Counted from the stretch's first letter, positions 35,568 to 47,699 are shown. The stretch is 64,000 nucleotides of DNA from Chrysaora quinquecirrha (GCA_014526335.1 JACTAT010000004.1:3761608-3825607), one strand, 5' to 3'. Numbers and translations are program-made. The notes: generated from the letters alone by a model not told the origin.

Positions 35568-36539
35568 ATGAATTCAAGCAATCAGACTGCTACTACCTAT
35601 AAGCTTTTAAATGATACGGCTGTTGTAGCATATAGCTGCAATAAAAAAGCTGTTGGATCATTTGCTATTTTCTTGGCATTTATAGTCTGTCCTGTGTATA
35701 TTCTCATGTTCAAGATTCTTGTATATCGTTTTGACTTGAGGCTTCCTCGTCACAAAATATTGCTCAGTTTGAACATCTCTGACAGTATTCAAATAGGTGG
35801 AGTTGCGTTGCTTTATGTTGTAAGCTTCATTTCCCAAGCAAAAAGCAGTTCTACTGGCTGTCAAGTGATTCGAAAGCTCATAGAAATTCTTGGTATTTCA
35901 ACTGTTGTCAGCGCAAGTGGCAGCATCCTTCTCTTGTCGTATGAGCGCTACATTGCATGCATTCACTGCCTTCGACTGCATGACATTGTAACAGATAAAC
36001 TGGTACATAGAGCATTATACTTCATATGGGCAGTTGCCTTCATCAGCGGATTTATGGACAAAAGAAGATACGAAGCAGATTACAGTTCGAGCTTTGACTT
36101 CACTAAATCGAACAACATCATTTACACCGTTGTTGTTCTTACTAGTTCAGTTATTCTTACTTGCGTTCAAGTTCGCCTGTATCTGCTCTCTCGTAAGAAG
36201 ATGAAAGTGCTTCCTGTCAATAATGTAGGAGCAGCCGCAGAGGAGAAAGAGGCCAGGAAAGCTGAAATAAAAGTTGCCATAGTCGCAAGCGCAGTTGTTG
36301 GATTGTACGTGATATGTATGTGCCCTGCAGCCTTCTACCTGATATCCATACGCTTTGAAACAAAGACTGATGCCTTAGCACTCAAACTGGTACCTATTTT
36401 CTTTACATAACTAAACACAGTTGTCAATCCTTTCCTTTATGGTTTGGGTATGGCGGACACAAGACAACAAATCATTATAGAGCTCAGAAAAATGAAAATC
36501 GCTGTCCTTGACGCGATCAATAGAATTTGCAATCTTTAA
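35568..36539 (+). pseudogene. Inverted duplicate of the nested GPCR, broken by a stop before TM7
   Basis: Same length (324 codons with stop) and about 90% identical in protein to the receptor at 12089-13060. Codon 281, CAA (Gln) in the other copy, is TAA here (36408-36410), with an adjacent silent change in the preceding Thr codon. The product would end after 280 residues and lose TM7 with its NPxxY motif and the C-terminal tail. The frame after the stop is still open and conserved (NPFLY at 287-291), so the break is recent. The ERY and CMCP motifs are intact. Residues 104-111, at the outer half of TM3, differ almost completely from copy 1. It may be a new pseudogene, a truncated dominant-negative form, or a polymorphic null allele. 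Confidence 0.85.
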
Positions 36540-36861
36540 ACTTGCATTTACTTTTAACTAAAAAGACATCAAACCAGTATGCAGATTCTACGAATTCTTT
36601 TCACAATAACGAATTCAAAAGGACGGCGGAAATCTTTTTCATAGATAAAGAACATTTAGTAATGTTAATCTTTGCTTATAACATTCAAGTATTTTTCTTC
36701 TTCTTAATTCTCATTTGAGTAAAATAGGAAGCTAAAATAAAAATACATATTATTATAGCTATAGGTATGTGTTAGAACATTAACCGGTATAGGTATAGGT
36801 GCTTTTAGAGGTTAAATAAAGGTATTATTGTAAAATATTCTTTTCCAAACAGACATGCCTA

Positions 36862-37265
36862 CACGCTTATTTTTTCATAAAGAACCACTTTATAAGGAAC
36901 CTACATGTAGAAGGCCCGAAAATTTAAAGAACTTATACTACTAAAGAGAAAATTATTATAGAACTTTTAAATGTTGAATACCTTTGTTACTGCAAATAAT
37001 CAAGAATTAAGAAGCCGGTTTCATTCATTTGCAGTCGAAAATCACATAAACTGTACGTTAAGCATGTATCCAATGTTTCCTTGAGTAGTCTTGAGCTTTG
37101 CTCACATGCAAGTGTCTCTCTTTTATTGTTAAAACCACTGTATGTGCAGTTAAAATTAAGGAACTATTGAGGAACTTTTGGAACTACAATTGCCTCAAAA
37201 GAGGCCCAAAAATAAGGAATTTTAAGAACTAGGCCTTGAGGTAGGTTCCTTATAAAAATAGCGTG
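36862..37265. mobile_element. TATAAGGAACC-type MITE, 404 bp
   Basis: CACGCTTATTTTTTCATAAAG at the left and its counterpart CTTATAAAAATAGCGTG at the right, flanked by TA (36860-36861 and 37266-37267). AAGGAAC and AAGAACT words recur inside. It stands exactly where homology between the two GPCR duplications ends. Confidence 0.85.
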
Positions 37266-37267
37266 TA

Positions 37268-38198
37268 TTATAAGACTGCATGCCCAATGTAACAGACTTT
37301 ATTTCAGAGTTCAGAAAATTGCCGAATCTTCTATATAGCTTTAGGTAATATTATCTACTTCAATGAAATTCTGCCAGCTGTGCTTTTTATGAAATTTAAA
37401 AATCAACCGTAAATTTTGAAAACATCAGCGGATAAGCTCATGCGTTCTTTAACCCTGGGATAATTTGAAATTCCGACTTATTCTGACCATCCAATGTTAT
37501 CTTCCTTCCAACATTCAGGATCGTTCAAATGTATCATTCATTCCTTTGCTACAACAATTACATAGGTCCCTCTATAGTAATATAAAGCCAAATACGAATT
37601 TTTGCTCGTGTGATATAAGCCTAACTGCATGCGTTTCGGTACTTTAGGCCAGGTACCAACCTTACATAGTAATTTTTCCGTTAACCTTCCTCACTTCTTT
37701 ATTGTTTAAAAAAAAGCCATGACAAAAACAAGTTTATGGACTGTGCTTGACAATTTTGTTCGCTAGTATATTTAACAAGGTAATGTCGAATTTAAGCTAA
37801 TTTCTAAGATAATCGTATGAATTGTCCTCATTTCAGACTCTTTGGTTGAAGTATCAGCAGTTTGTCAGAGCAGCTGCCGACTTAGTCAGATTCATGATTA
37901 GGCCTACATTTTGTAACGTCGTATTGTTTATTCAATATCAAACTATATACAGTGATTACTGATTAATACAAAGTTAACTTTCAAAAATTTCGCGCGGAAT
38001 TGAAAAGGTTTTATAATTCGTCTTCAAATTTCGCGATGTATGCTACCAGGGTCAATATGTATATCAAAATACACACTTGAAAACCATTAGATGATCGCTC
38101 TCTGCAAGACAAGGAATGATTGTTCATCGAATCGTAATGATTCCTATCTGCAAGGAGCAAAGAATTCTCTTCAATGATATATCCATCAATGACTTGTC
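37268..38198. other. Intergenic, 3' side of the ligand-gated channel gene
   Basis: No exon seen. It presumably holds the 3' UTR of the minus-strand channel gene; I could not select a poly(A) signal with confidence. Confidence 0.4.
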
Positions 38199-41100
38199 CT
38201 AAGTCTCATCGCTAACATCGGTGCCTTTAGAAAATCTTGGTGCTCTGAGGAAGATGAGTAGCAATGTGACTGACGATATGATAATGAATAGCACAAGAAA
38301 TAGCCTGTCAAGAACTCTTGCTGCTTTCAGCCATTCTCGTGATCTTCGTTTCCTTTCTAATTCTCTCTTTCTTTTCTTTTCGTAAACATTTATCTTTTCC
38401 TTTGCTTCTTTGCTTAATAGTGTAAAAGCAGTTTCATGTAGAGACTGGCCTAACATGGATTTAGCGGACTGTCGCTTGCTCAATTTGTGTAATTTCATCC
38501 TCACAAACTTGCCTCTGCCTCGTTTGCCATTAGCATAGGATAAATCACGTGACATATCTCTATGATTGGCATTTCCATTCTCCAGGACATCCAAATCAGA
38601 GTTATCTGAGCTGTTGTCCCCCTCATCTCTGTTTCGTTCAATATTTGAACCGTTATTCCAGTCGACGATGACTTCAGGTAGAGACGACTGCCTAGCCCTT
38701 TTCATCCTCTGCTGTACGTCGCTTTCAAATTCATCCATATCGTCCTCAGATTCCTGCTTCGCGCGTCGACAAAACAGAATCGGGGCTAGGCCGTCAAGAA
38801 CAATTCTCCTCAACAACCAAGGCATTCTGCGATAGCTTCTGTGGTAGAAGTTTAGTATAAGCGTCGTTACAACTAATGATAGACCTGTCTCCATTATTGT
38901 TGCTAAGTAGTACTGTGCCAAATACGGGAAATCGTACGGTGGCATTATCTGACTTGTTAACTGTTGAAAGACTGTAACTGCTAGTAATACAGTTATAGTT
39001 AGGCCGATTCTTTCTCCGGATTCAGGCGGCAATATGAAACCAAGTACAACCAACGAGGAAAGCAAAGCGCATGGCAGTATTAGCGTTAATGTATAGTGAA
39101 AAGCATGTCTTCGTAGCTTAATAGTTACAGTTACATCTGCAAAGGGATTTTTGCAGCACTGGTAATACTTGACGTTCTCTTTAGTTGTAATACTGAGTAA
39201 CTGCCACTCTCCATTCTGTATATAATAGCTATTTGCAGGGGCTGTTCTCATAGGAGCATTCATACGTACTCTTGATGCATCGTGTGCCCATGAGCCAAAT
39301 TTCAGTTGGCATTTTTGGTCGTCAAATGGAAAATAGCTGACATCTATTTGGCAAATGCTTTTAAAGACAACTGGATTCAGCCAATCATGTCTCCCATCAT
39401 GCTGGATTCGAACTTTATGTTTATACACATTCAAGCCACCGCTGTACTGGCCATTGCCATCAACACTGAAAGAAGAATTCAAATGTCAGAAAAACGCCCC
39501 TGTCTGTATGTTGCTTGGTATTCAACCTCAGGCATGACTTCGGGCTAAGGTTGAACGTGGTTCAAGAAGGATGCTTTTTCTTAACTAACTGAATAGAAAA
39601 TGTATGAAAGCTCTCGCTTTTACAACGTTTCAAGAGAAACAGGCGGGGATCCGAGGGATCTTTTTTGTTGTTGTTTGTTTTCACACTCATCTGACCATGC
39701 CTTCCTTTAAAATTGCATTTGAATGGTTCAAAAGAGCGCTAAATCTTTGGTTCAAATCTGAGATCACTCCACAGATCAGTTGTTTTATTCTGCCTCAAAT
39801 AACTTCTAGATATCTTAAAAATACCAATCTATAAGGTAAGCCCTGCCCTTTTTGGGCCATTCTGTCAGTTTACTCGAGAAATTTTTGTTGTGGCACCCAC
39901 CGGGCACGGCTGGCCGTTCTGTATGGAACGGTAGTTTAAGTTCCTGAGGCAAAGCCAATGCTTGTTCATTTGGTATGATTTCACTTGGGATCGTTAAAAC
40001 TGCGTGTAAACTGAGCCTTAGTAATAAAGGCCTGTTTTAACATCCAATTTGAAGCATAAGGCGTGCCCACAAGGAACTGCCTCCGTGTGTTTACACGAGA
40101 ACTACTTTTAAGGTGATGCTGTCTGCCAAGGTGCCAAGCAGGATGTATTGTCCAATCGATTATGATCCGGCTAGCCGTTTTGCATGCAAGAGTTTTATCA
40201 GTTACCATGTAACAGCAAGGCCTATACATACTCATTTTGGTACGGTTCCATTCAAAAACAGTTCCTGTGCAAACGTTGCCTTAGTATTAAACCGTTTACT
40301 TACAGTCGAATTCCCTTAAGTGAAAGATGTGACAATCAACAACAGATGTACTCACCTATTATAGAGCACAATATCTGGCACCCACACTTTTTCTGGTGAT
40401 ACGTATATCGATTCAACGCCAGGAAAATCCTTTAAATTCCAACCAAGACGTGTATTCTTCCAATACTGTTGAAGATAAGGAATGCCATTACAGAATTGGT
40501 CTACGCTGTTCATACTACAGTAAAATAAGCTAAATTATAGCATAGCATAGCATAGCATTTAGTAGTATAGCATTTGCTCGAATGAATAACCCTTCTCGAA
40601 GACCATCCGCTTTGAATGATTGTCCTTTTTATAAAAAGAGATGAGTCCTGCTTATTGGAAAAAATTATTAAAAGGAAATGTTTGATCAGGGACGCCTGCA
40701 CATATGGAAGGCAACGGGGGCAAAGGTTTGAAGAAGGGCAACTGAGGGGGTTTGGGGGGTAGCCCCCAAGAAAATTTTAAATTACCACGCCCTTCAGAAG
40801 CCTGGAAAACGTGGGAAACGCCCTTTAAATGTTTTCATTGGCAACAAAACTGTTTAACATTTACTCGATTTTGCAATTCTTATGCATTTAAAGTCAAAAA
40901 GTTTAGTAATAAGATGTTGCTAGTGGTTTCCAAAAAAATATTTTCTCTGTTCATTATTTTTTGAAAAATTATGGGCGACAAGTTTGACATTGATTTCTCC
41001 TCGACCCAGAAACAAATAATGAAATCAGTATATTATGGTTCTTTCTTGCCTTTCTTCTATTCTACAATTCTACAATATTTATCAGAAAATTTTAAAGCTA

Positions 41101-43897
41101 TTTTAAAAATAATTGTTGTCGCTGAGGGCGCATCTTGCCCCTCCTTGCCCCCCCTCGGATAAGGGCAGGAGAGGCAGTCACCCCCTTACCCCCCACCGCA
41201 GGCGTCATTGCGTTTGATCTTCAAAGTAAATAGGGTATTTGCTTGTTTGCCTTAGCATAATCGGTGTTTAATAATCTAGTTGACTCTACTGCAGTTACAG
41301 CAGGTAGATAAAGATAAGTCTTAGCAGATCTTAGGCTCTGGTGAAACGATCAAACATTGTGGGATCAAACATGTCGTTTGGCTACGTCACAAAACATTGC
41401 TTGACAAGCAAGAATTGCTTAGCGATGTTTCAAGAAGTTGCAGCAACATTTTCTGCGTATCACAGGTGTCAATACTTTTTGACGTGAACAAATGGTAAAA
41501 CATTTTGTTTCACAAGAAAATTTCAGATCCTTTGACGAACAGCTTACCTTTTGGCCACTTAGCAAAACAATGTTCGTCAAACATTTCTGGCTTGTGTTAA
41601 GAAGAAGATACTTTTGAACTAAAAACGTCGCGCATTGAGACCTTCTTATCTATGCTTCTTAAGCAATGTTTTCTGACGTGGCCAAACTTTCAAAAATTGC
41701 TTAATAAGCAAAATCCAAATGTTTTACAAGCAATGTTTGATCGTTGCGCCAGTGCCTTACGACCAAAATTTTGGTAATTGTCAACAAAGAGATATGGGCA
41801 TTACTAGATTGTGTAGCTTTTCAAACTTAATTATAAGTCCAAAATGTCGCTCACTAAAATCAATCAGAAGTGAGAGGCTAGGCACATACATACCTGATTC
41901 ACCCATAAATAAACTTGAATAAACTGCTGCCTTTCATTCTGGAAATGATAATAGCTTTTGTTATATTAAAAATTGTAAACAAATATTTCTTATATTTGCC
42001 TTTAGGGATTATACATTATGATGCCAAATCAGGATAGGATGAATTTTTCATGATAAGAAGAATAAAAGCCACATTGCAAAAGCGTAATGTACGTTAGCTA
42101 AATGCGCTTCTTTCCCTGGGAAATGGATTCAGGTATCTTAGTTTTTTTTATTTTGATTTTCACGTTATCTACCCTTACCTGGTACCGGCCACAAAAATCT
42201 GCCAAAATACTGGCAATTTTGGCCATGGCATATAAACAAGATGTAGATTCCGAAAGCAGATGTTCTACGGAAATGCGACGACTTTCATTTATAACTATCA
42301 GGCAAGATACAATATCACATGCAGCATAATTTTTTGGTTTTTTATATATATTCTTCACATTGTTTTTGGCCTATTTTGGTGTGATATTTTGATGAAACTG
42401 TGACGTCAATTAAAAATTTCTACCTTTTGAACAGCCAATCAAATTGCGAATAGGCAAGGCCGATACCAGGGACGAATATCGACAGCGGAGTTTCACATAG
42501 AGGTCTATTCAACCATGGGAGGAGGTTGTATGAACCCCTGATAAGAGACCTGCAACTGTATATATTTCGCTGGTGCTATGCTGAAAAAAGTCCTGTTTTC
42601 ATCTGTTGCCCTGTGAATGAAACCAACGGATTTTGGTCGGTTTTGGTTTTATGGCGTATCAACTGTGCTTGTACTCTACAAAGCCAAACTGTTTTCTGTC
42701 CGGACTTTTCCATTTGGTTATTTGAATGAAATATCAGCTGTCTGGTATTACATATAATTTTATTTTTAGCGAACTTAAAGGTAAACCTTCTTTTTCATCA
42801 GCTTGCCCACCCATTAGTCTTACGCTACACGTACAGTATTAAATGAGTAGAGGTTATTTCAATTGAGTCTATGCTGGATGCTCGAACTACTGAGCAAACA
42901 ACTGAAGGTTTGTTGATATGTTTGCAAAGGGTTGGACTCGTGTAATAAGTCTAGTCTTGTGTAATAAGTCTAGTCTTACGCATCAAAAAATAAAAGTTTG
43001 TAACAGTTCTCTGAAATGGAAATCTTCCAATTGTTCTCCAAATAAATCGAAATGATAAGTCGAATACATAAATTTAAATACTTACTACTTGCAAGATTCG
43101 TATGACTTGCGCGTCAAATATAACTGAGACTCCACCAGTGGAATTCTGGGAAACCTTTGGATGAACATCTTTTGCATATTTTCCAAATAAGTAATTGTGA
43201 AGTTTCTCTTCGAGGCCCTCTTTTGTCATGTTAGATTTGTCTACAAACATTGGAATGATATAGTTAATATTAGTTATTACTGTATATAGGCCCCTTTTAC
43301 ACGGTATACAGGATAGCTTTCGGTGCATCTTGATTTTCTTATCGGATAGGGTTGGTGTTTTTAACTATGTCAGAGCTATCTGATACGAAACGCTCCGAAA
43401 ATTGGAGTGATTTTCACTCCGTTTTGTAGGGGATATGAAAAATCACGCCGCTACGAATGTAATTGACATTCTTTTGTGAGAGGATAAGCCTCGTTTCCAT
43501 ATAGACGTTACTGCCGGCGGCAGCCACCGAAAGCTTGAAAAGTTTCCATAATGTTGGCCGTTTGTCGGAAAGGGTCAAGGGATATGGTAACGCATGGAAC
43601 GCAGACCAAGGCAAGAGGACAATTCAGACTGGGAGATGAAACGTTCAATTTTCGATTAACTGCAATTAAACTGCACTCTGTTCTCATTTAAATTAGTAAA
43701 TTAATAATTTAAATGTTAAGTCTGGTTCAAAGAATCACATAAGAGGGCTTCATGTAGAGTGGAAGGTTATTAGTTATTTTCAAATTACCTTCAGACACCG
43801 CGCTCTGTTCTCCAATGCAAACATATGATGCAAAGATCGCCAATCCGAGTAGGAATCTTATGGACGTCATAGTGATTACTCTTCTTCTGCTCACCAT
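38199..43897 (-). CDS. Cys-loop ligand-gated ion channel, nicotinic acetylcholine receptor alpha-like subunit
   Basis: Exons on the minus strand: 43897-43789 (ATG, Arg-rich start, then a hydrophobic signal peptide), 43240-43086, 40514-40356, 39465-38199 (stop TAG). Seen in order: the pre-loop A block VWVPDIVLYN, the Cys-loop with cysteines 13 residues apart (codons at 39353 and 39311), a loop B Trp (GSWAHD), and a vicinal CysCys in loop C (39158-39153), which defines alpha-type nicotinic subunits. M1-M3 follow; M2 begins after GER, where the Glu favours cation selectivity. Then come a ~150-residue basic and acidic intracellular loop, and M4 near the end. It should form pentameric cation channels gated by acetylcholine or a related ligand. 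The junction 43086 to 40514 does not fit in phase (0 against 2), so a small exon or unusual splice site is unresolved. Two transposons lie in that intron. Confidence 0.88.
40537..40560. repeat. Short CATAG tandem repeat
   Basis: ATAGCATAGC is iterated about four times, 20-45 bases upstream (in the gene's direction) of the acceptor for the exon 40514-40356. It is close enough to affect the branch-point region of that intron. Confidence 0.7.
40687..41210. mobile_element. hAT-like MITE in a channel-gene intron, 524 bp
   Basis: Ends CAGGGACGCCTGC and GCAGGCGTCATTG are inverted. The flanks TGTTTGAT (40679-40686) and CGTTTGAT (41211-41218) match at 7 of 8 bases. It is the same family as 24380-24741, with the same G-rich left and C-rich right parts. 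Confidence 0.82.
41334..41756. mobile_element. PIF/Harbinger-like MITE, 423 bp
   Basis: GGCTCTGGTGAAACGATCAA at the left and the inverse of TTGATCGTTGCGCCAGTGCC at the right match at all but about three positions. TTA flanks both ends (41331-41333, 41757-41759), the 3-bp duplication typical of PIF/Harbinger. AAACATTG and CAATGTTT words recur through the interior. It lies in the same channel intron as the hAT-like MITE. Confidence 0.8.
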
Positions 43898-44279
43898 TCG
43901 GTAAATTAGAAGTTCACTTTATTCAATGAGGTATTGCTGGCATATGGTGTCGTTAATTCTAAAATGAAAAGATTTATTTCTTGTATATATGCGTTTATAA
44001 ACATTAAACATATAAACATATAAACATTTATAGGCATGATCAAATAATTGTATATATTGCAAACAATTAAGAGAATTGTTATTTCTCTAAATTTTAACTT
44101 CTTTTGAGAAGATCATCCGGTAGTTGCTTGTAATGTTCAATCCTTCTATCCATTGGATAACTAATATTGAATGACAATAAGACGATGAAAAACCGCGCCA
44201 AAATTTAAAATTTCACTCATAGTTTTTGCTTATGCTTTCTAATGTGGTATGCGTTTTTCATAAAGCATCATAAAGCATA
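43898..44279. other. Probable promoter and 5' UTR region of the channel gene
   Basis: Immediately upstream of the minus-strand ATG at 43897. AT-rich, with a short iterated ATAAACAT tract at 44000-44030. No TATA box or initiator could be singled out. Confidence 0.35.
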
Positions 44280-44637
44280 CTTTTAGGTGCCTAATTGCCG
44301 TCGCCCCCGCCAATTAAATTTTTGACAAATTTCCAACCCCCTCCCCCGCTCCTATTAGGACCTCCCGCTTATTAAGTTTGCATTCATACTGATGTTGATC
44401 TATTTTACTTAACTTTCTTTGCCTGTTCTTGGTGTGAAATATCACTGCTACACTCAATTTGTTGGTTAGAACTATGGATTTCCCCTCGCTTTACGTTTCA
44501 GCAGTTTCCATATAAGGTTTGTCAAACAAAGTCCGACCCCCCCCGTTTATTCCGACCCCCGGTTAATTAGATCCTGACGGTAGTTCCAACCCTCCTGCCT
44601 ATTCCGACCCCCCTCCCATCAATTAAGCACCTAAGAG
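44280..44637. mobile_element. Tc1/mariner-like MITE with CTTTTAGGTGCC ends, 358 bp
   Basis: CTTTTAGGTGCCTAATTG at the left and CAATTAAGCACCTAAGAG at the right are inverted, flanked by TA. The interior is rich in CCGACCCCC and ATTCCGACCCC words. Same family as 49126-49501; a decayed half-copy lies at about 45985-46070. Confidence 0.8.
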
Positions 44638-44927
44638 TATATCATAGACTGTTTGGCGATTCTGGCTCAACGAACCCTGCGATACATGAGAATATGAACT
44701 TTCACTGGTCGCCGACCAAGGACGACCATCACTGAAGAACCAAAAGTTTTTTCATGCGACCATTGCCGATAGAACAATTTAAATGAGAAGATGACCTGGC
44801 GACCATCGTTTCTGGGTTCTATCAAAATATATTTGTTTTTGAGGTCAATGATTATGCTTATCCAAATTAACTGGGCGGTCGGGTTTGTTCGACAAACTTT
44901 GTCAGCACGCATTGCGAACGGGCCCTA

Positions 44928-45853
44928 CACACTTTTTTTTTATAAGAATACCTTATTTTTTGCTGAGCCTCGATTATTCTTAAGCTTATTCGATTTTGAG
45001 CCTGAAAATATTCTTAAATTATTCTTAATCATCAATGTTGTCAATTGGCTTCATATAGCTATTTCCACTTTAGAACGGAAATTCTCATGGTGCCATAGAT
45101 GGATGGCTGACATTAATAAAAAGAGTTACTGTATCAAAGAGTCAGGGTTTTTTTTAAGAAAATTTTAGAACTGCACATTATCTCTATAAGCCAGCATAGC
45201 TGGTAAGGGGAGAAGGCGGTGACCGAAAGAAGGGTGTTTTTATCTTCTATATCAAGACCTTATATCTTCATACAGGCCACTGTTCATTCTCTGAAGCAGA
45301 ATAAATAGCTACCGTATCATTTTCAAGAAATGCCTTTATGGGGGTTACAGTGGCAAGCCCATTTGACTGGGAGGGAAAGTGTAGAAGGTAGAATTTACTT
45401 ATGATGACGTAAATATGACAAAATCCACTCATGTAGGGGTGCAAGGGAAAATTTTGAAAATTTCATGTTTCTAGAATCCCTCTGGTTGTCATTTTATGAC
45501 TCAAACTGAAAAAACGTGCAACATTGTTACTAGACCATGCCGTTTTACTAAACATAACAATTTCTGAACTGCACAATTTAGCTTTTAGAACTGCACAAAA
45601 ATTTTTAGAACTGCACATTTTGTGTAGAACTGCACGCTAAAAAAAACCCTGCAAAGAGTCGGACAAAATGTATGCATTTAAAAACAAATACAGTAGCCTG
45701 ACAATCACACTTATTGTACAGTTTAAAAAACGCAGAGAAATAAAAATGATCCTCGTCAAGCTTGAGCCTCAGATTATTCTTAAATAATTCTTACATTTCA
45801 GCAATTTTGAGCCTAAATATTCTTATAGACTGTATTCTTATAAAAAAAGTGTG
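44928..45853. mobile_element. TATAAGAATA-type MITE interrupted by a nested hAT-like element
   Basis: CACACTTTTTTTTTATAAG at the left and CTTATAAAAAAAGTGTG at the right, flanked by TA (44926-44927, 45854-45855). The internal repeated word is TTATTCTTAA or ATTCTTAAA. Removing the nested element 45143-45651 and one copy of its duplication leaves an element of about 410 bp, the size of its relatives. Confidence 0.85.
45143..45651. mobile_element. hAT-like MITE nested in another MITE, 509 bp
   Basis: CAGGGTTTTTTTTA at both ends in inverted orientation and a perfect 8-bp duplication CAAAGAGT (45135-45142, 45652-45659). TTAGAACTGCACA or a close variant occurs once near the left end and several times near the right end, as expected of hAT subterminal transposase-binding repeats. 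No transposase frame. Confidence 0.92.
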
Positions 45854-46381
45854 TATATTACTTATAAGCTTAGGCACTCCATATGTCTAACAACGCAGAG
45901 AGTTTATAACTGAAATTTCATTCCAAAAAAGTCTCAGTAAAGTAAGAAAAACATATCGAGACCAATATTAATTAAAATTTGATAAGCGGGGTTTTTCCGA
46001 TAAGAGCGGGGGCGGGGGGTTAAAAGTTCCAACAAATTAGTTCGGGGGGACGGAAATTCGGTACCTCAGACTATGTTACTTTTAATATTGTTTACTAAAG
46101 TTAAGTTATTAATTAAAAGTTAAAAATTTAAGTTATTAAATAAAAAATAAATGATTATTTAATTCGAGCTATCTCAAGGATTGAAATAACAGCATGAGTT
46201 AAGAACGCTTTTTATATGAAGATCACGAATAACATAGATAGCATATCATGTTTATAGTCCCGCTTAATACTACAGCGCGCTTAGCTGGATTAATAAAACT
46301 GGAGTTTCCACACTGTAAATCTCAAATTTTTTATGAAGAATGAATGCATTGTGTCCACATGAGAGCTATACGTGCAGAGCG

Positions 46382-46840
46382 CAGAGGCGGACTGGCAGCG
46401 AATCTTAAGGGTTGCTATTTCCAGTAAAAGTGGCCTGTTTTTACTATAGCGATTTTTCTTGTCAGTTGCTTCTAGCGAGCTCCTCTGTAAAAAATCAATT
46501 CGAGGCAAGGGCTACTGTTCATGTAAAATACTTCTTTCCTTATTTGCGATATTTCTATGGCAAAATCGTTTCCCTTTATACATATTTTCGCATTTTTATA
46601 TTTTCTTGCTTCCATATTTTTGTGCGCATATGCTGATTATCTTTCCAAATCTGCATTGAGAAACAATTTCTGTTATTTCCAACTGTTTTCAGACTGAGCG
46701 AAACTAATCCAAATCTCTTCGAAATCCCAAGAAATCGAAGAGATTTGCTCAAGAAAAAACAGAAACAGTTTGTCAAAGACCTTATAATAAGAAGGCCCGG
46801 GTTGCAATCGCAACCTAGCATCCCTGCCAGTCCGCCCCTG
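46382..46840. mobile_element. hAT-like MITE, 459 bp
   Basis: CAGAGGCGGACTGGCAG at the left and CTGCCAGTCCGCCCCTG at the right are inverted with one mismatch. Flanks GCAGAGCG (46374-46381) and GTAGAGCG (46841-46848) match at 7 of 8. Small open frames inside are unrelated to a transposase. Confidence 0.87.
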
Positions 46841-47354
46841 GTAGAGCGTGAAGTCCTTTTGGTTGAATGATATAGCTATCGCTCATACTGAATTTTCAAT
46901 ATAAAATCAGCGAACATCAAGGCGAGTATTTTAGATTCGCAATCAAAATCCTCATAAAGTGCTTTAAATCCTTTTCACCTTATTAGTCAAGTGTTACTTT
47001 CTTCAGATTTATGACCGTCCATGCTGACTTTTCGTTGGAAAAACACTAGTTGATATAACAAGTTTCTAAACCTTCAGGCAATACAAAATTCCCTGAGAGA
47101 GTCTCTCCCTCCCGTATAAGAAATGCAAATGCCTGTGGCGGCGAGCTTTTGAACTGCGTCAAAATAAAGTAACTTTTATATTTTGATCGCCAATGGGTCA
47201 GGTATTTCTGAAAATGCGTTGTAATGAAAAACAGGCAATTTGTGACATTTTTTAAATCAAAATTGATAACGTGCTGGCAACTGTAATAGATGGAACTAAA
47301 GGAAAATTCATTACGTGCAGAACCTTCATTTTTTTTTATTCCCCTGTTAGATTA

Positions 47355-47699
47355 CACGTTTTTTTTTTATAAGAAACCTGGCTCGGGGCCTAATTCTAAA
47401 AGTTACTTAATTTTTGGCCCAATTCTAGTTCAAAAAGTTTCTTAACAGTTTCTTCATTTAATGGAAATAAATTGCAGTAAAAATGATAAAAAACGTGACC
47501 ATGCTGGTGCGAGAAATCGCACGGAAATGCTTAAGAATTGATTACTATACGTCCACAAATGTGAAATCAGTATGTTGGAAAACTGACACAAAATTTTTTA
47601 AGTTTCTTAACTCCTTCCTCCTAGTTCTAAAAGTTTCTTAACTTTTGGGGTGTCTGGTTCTAGGTTTCATATAAACCGGTTTGTTATAAGAAAAACGTG
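47355..47699. mobile_element. TATAAGAAACC-type MITE, 345 bp
   Basis: CACGTTTTTTTTTTATAAG at the left and CTTATAACA-type inverse ending AAAAACGTG at the right, flanked by TA (47353-47354, 47700-47701). The internal word AAGTTTCTTAA occurs at least four times. A fragment of the same subfamily is at 57944-57985 in an eL8 intron. Confidence 0.85.

Noticed and set aside
42098..42358. Frames on both strands inside the channel-gene intron
   Set aside because: Each strand is open by chance; no splice-bounded exon fits the needed receptor sequence.
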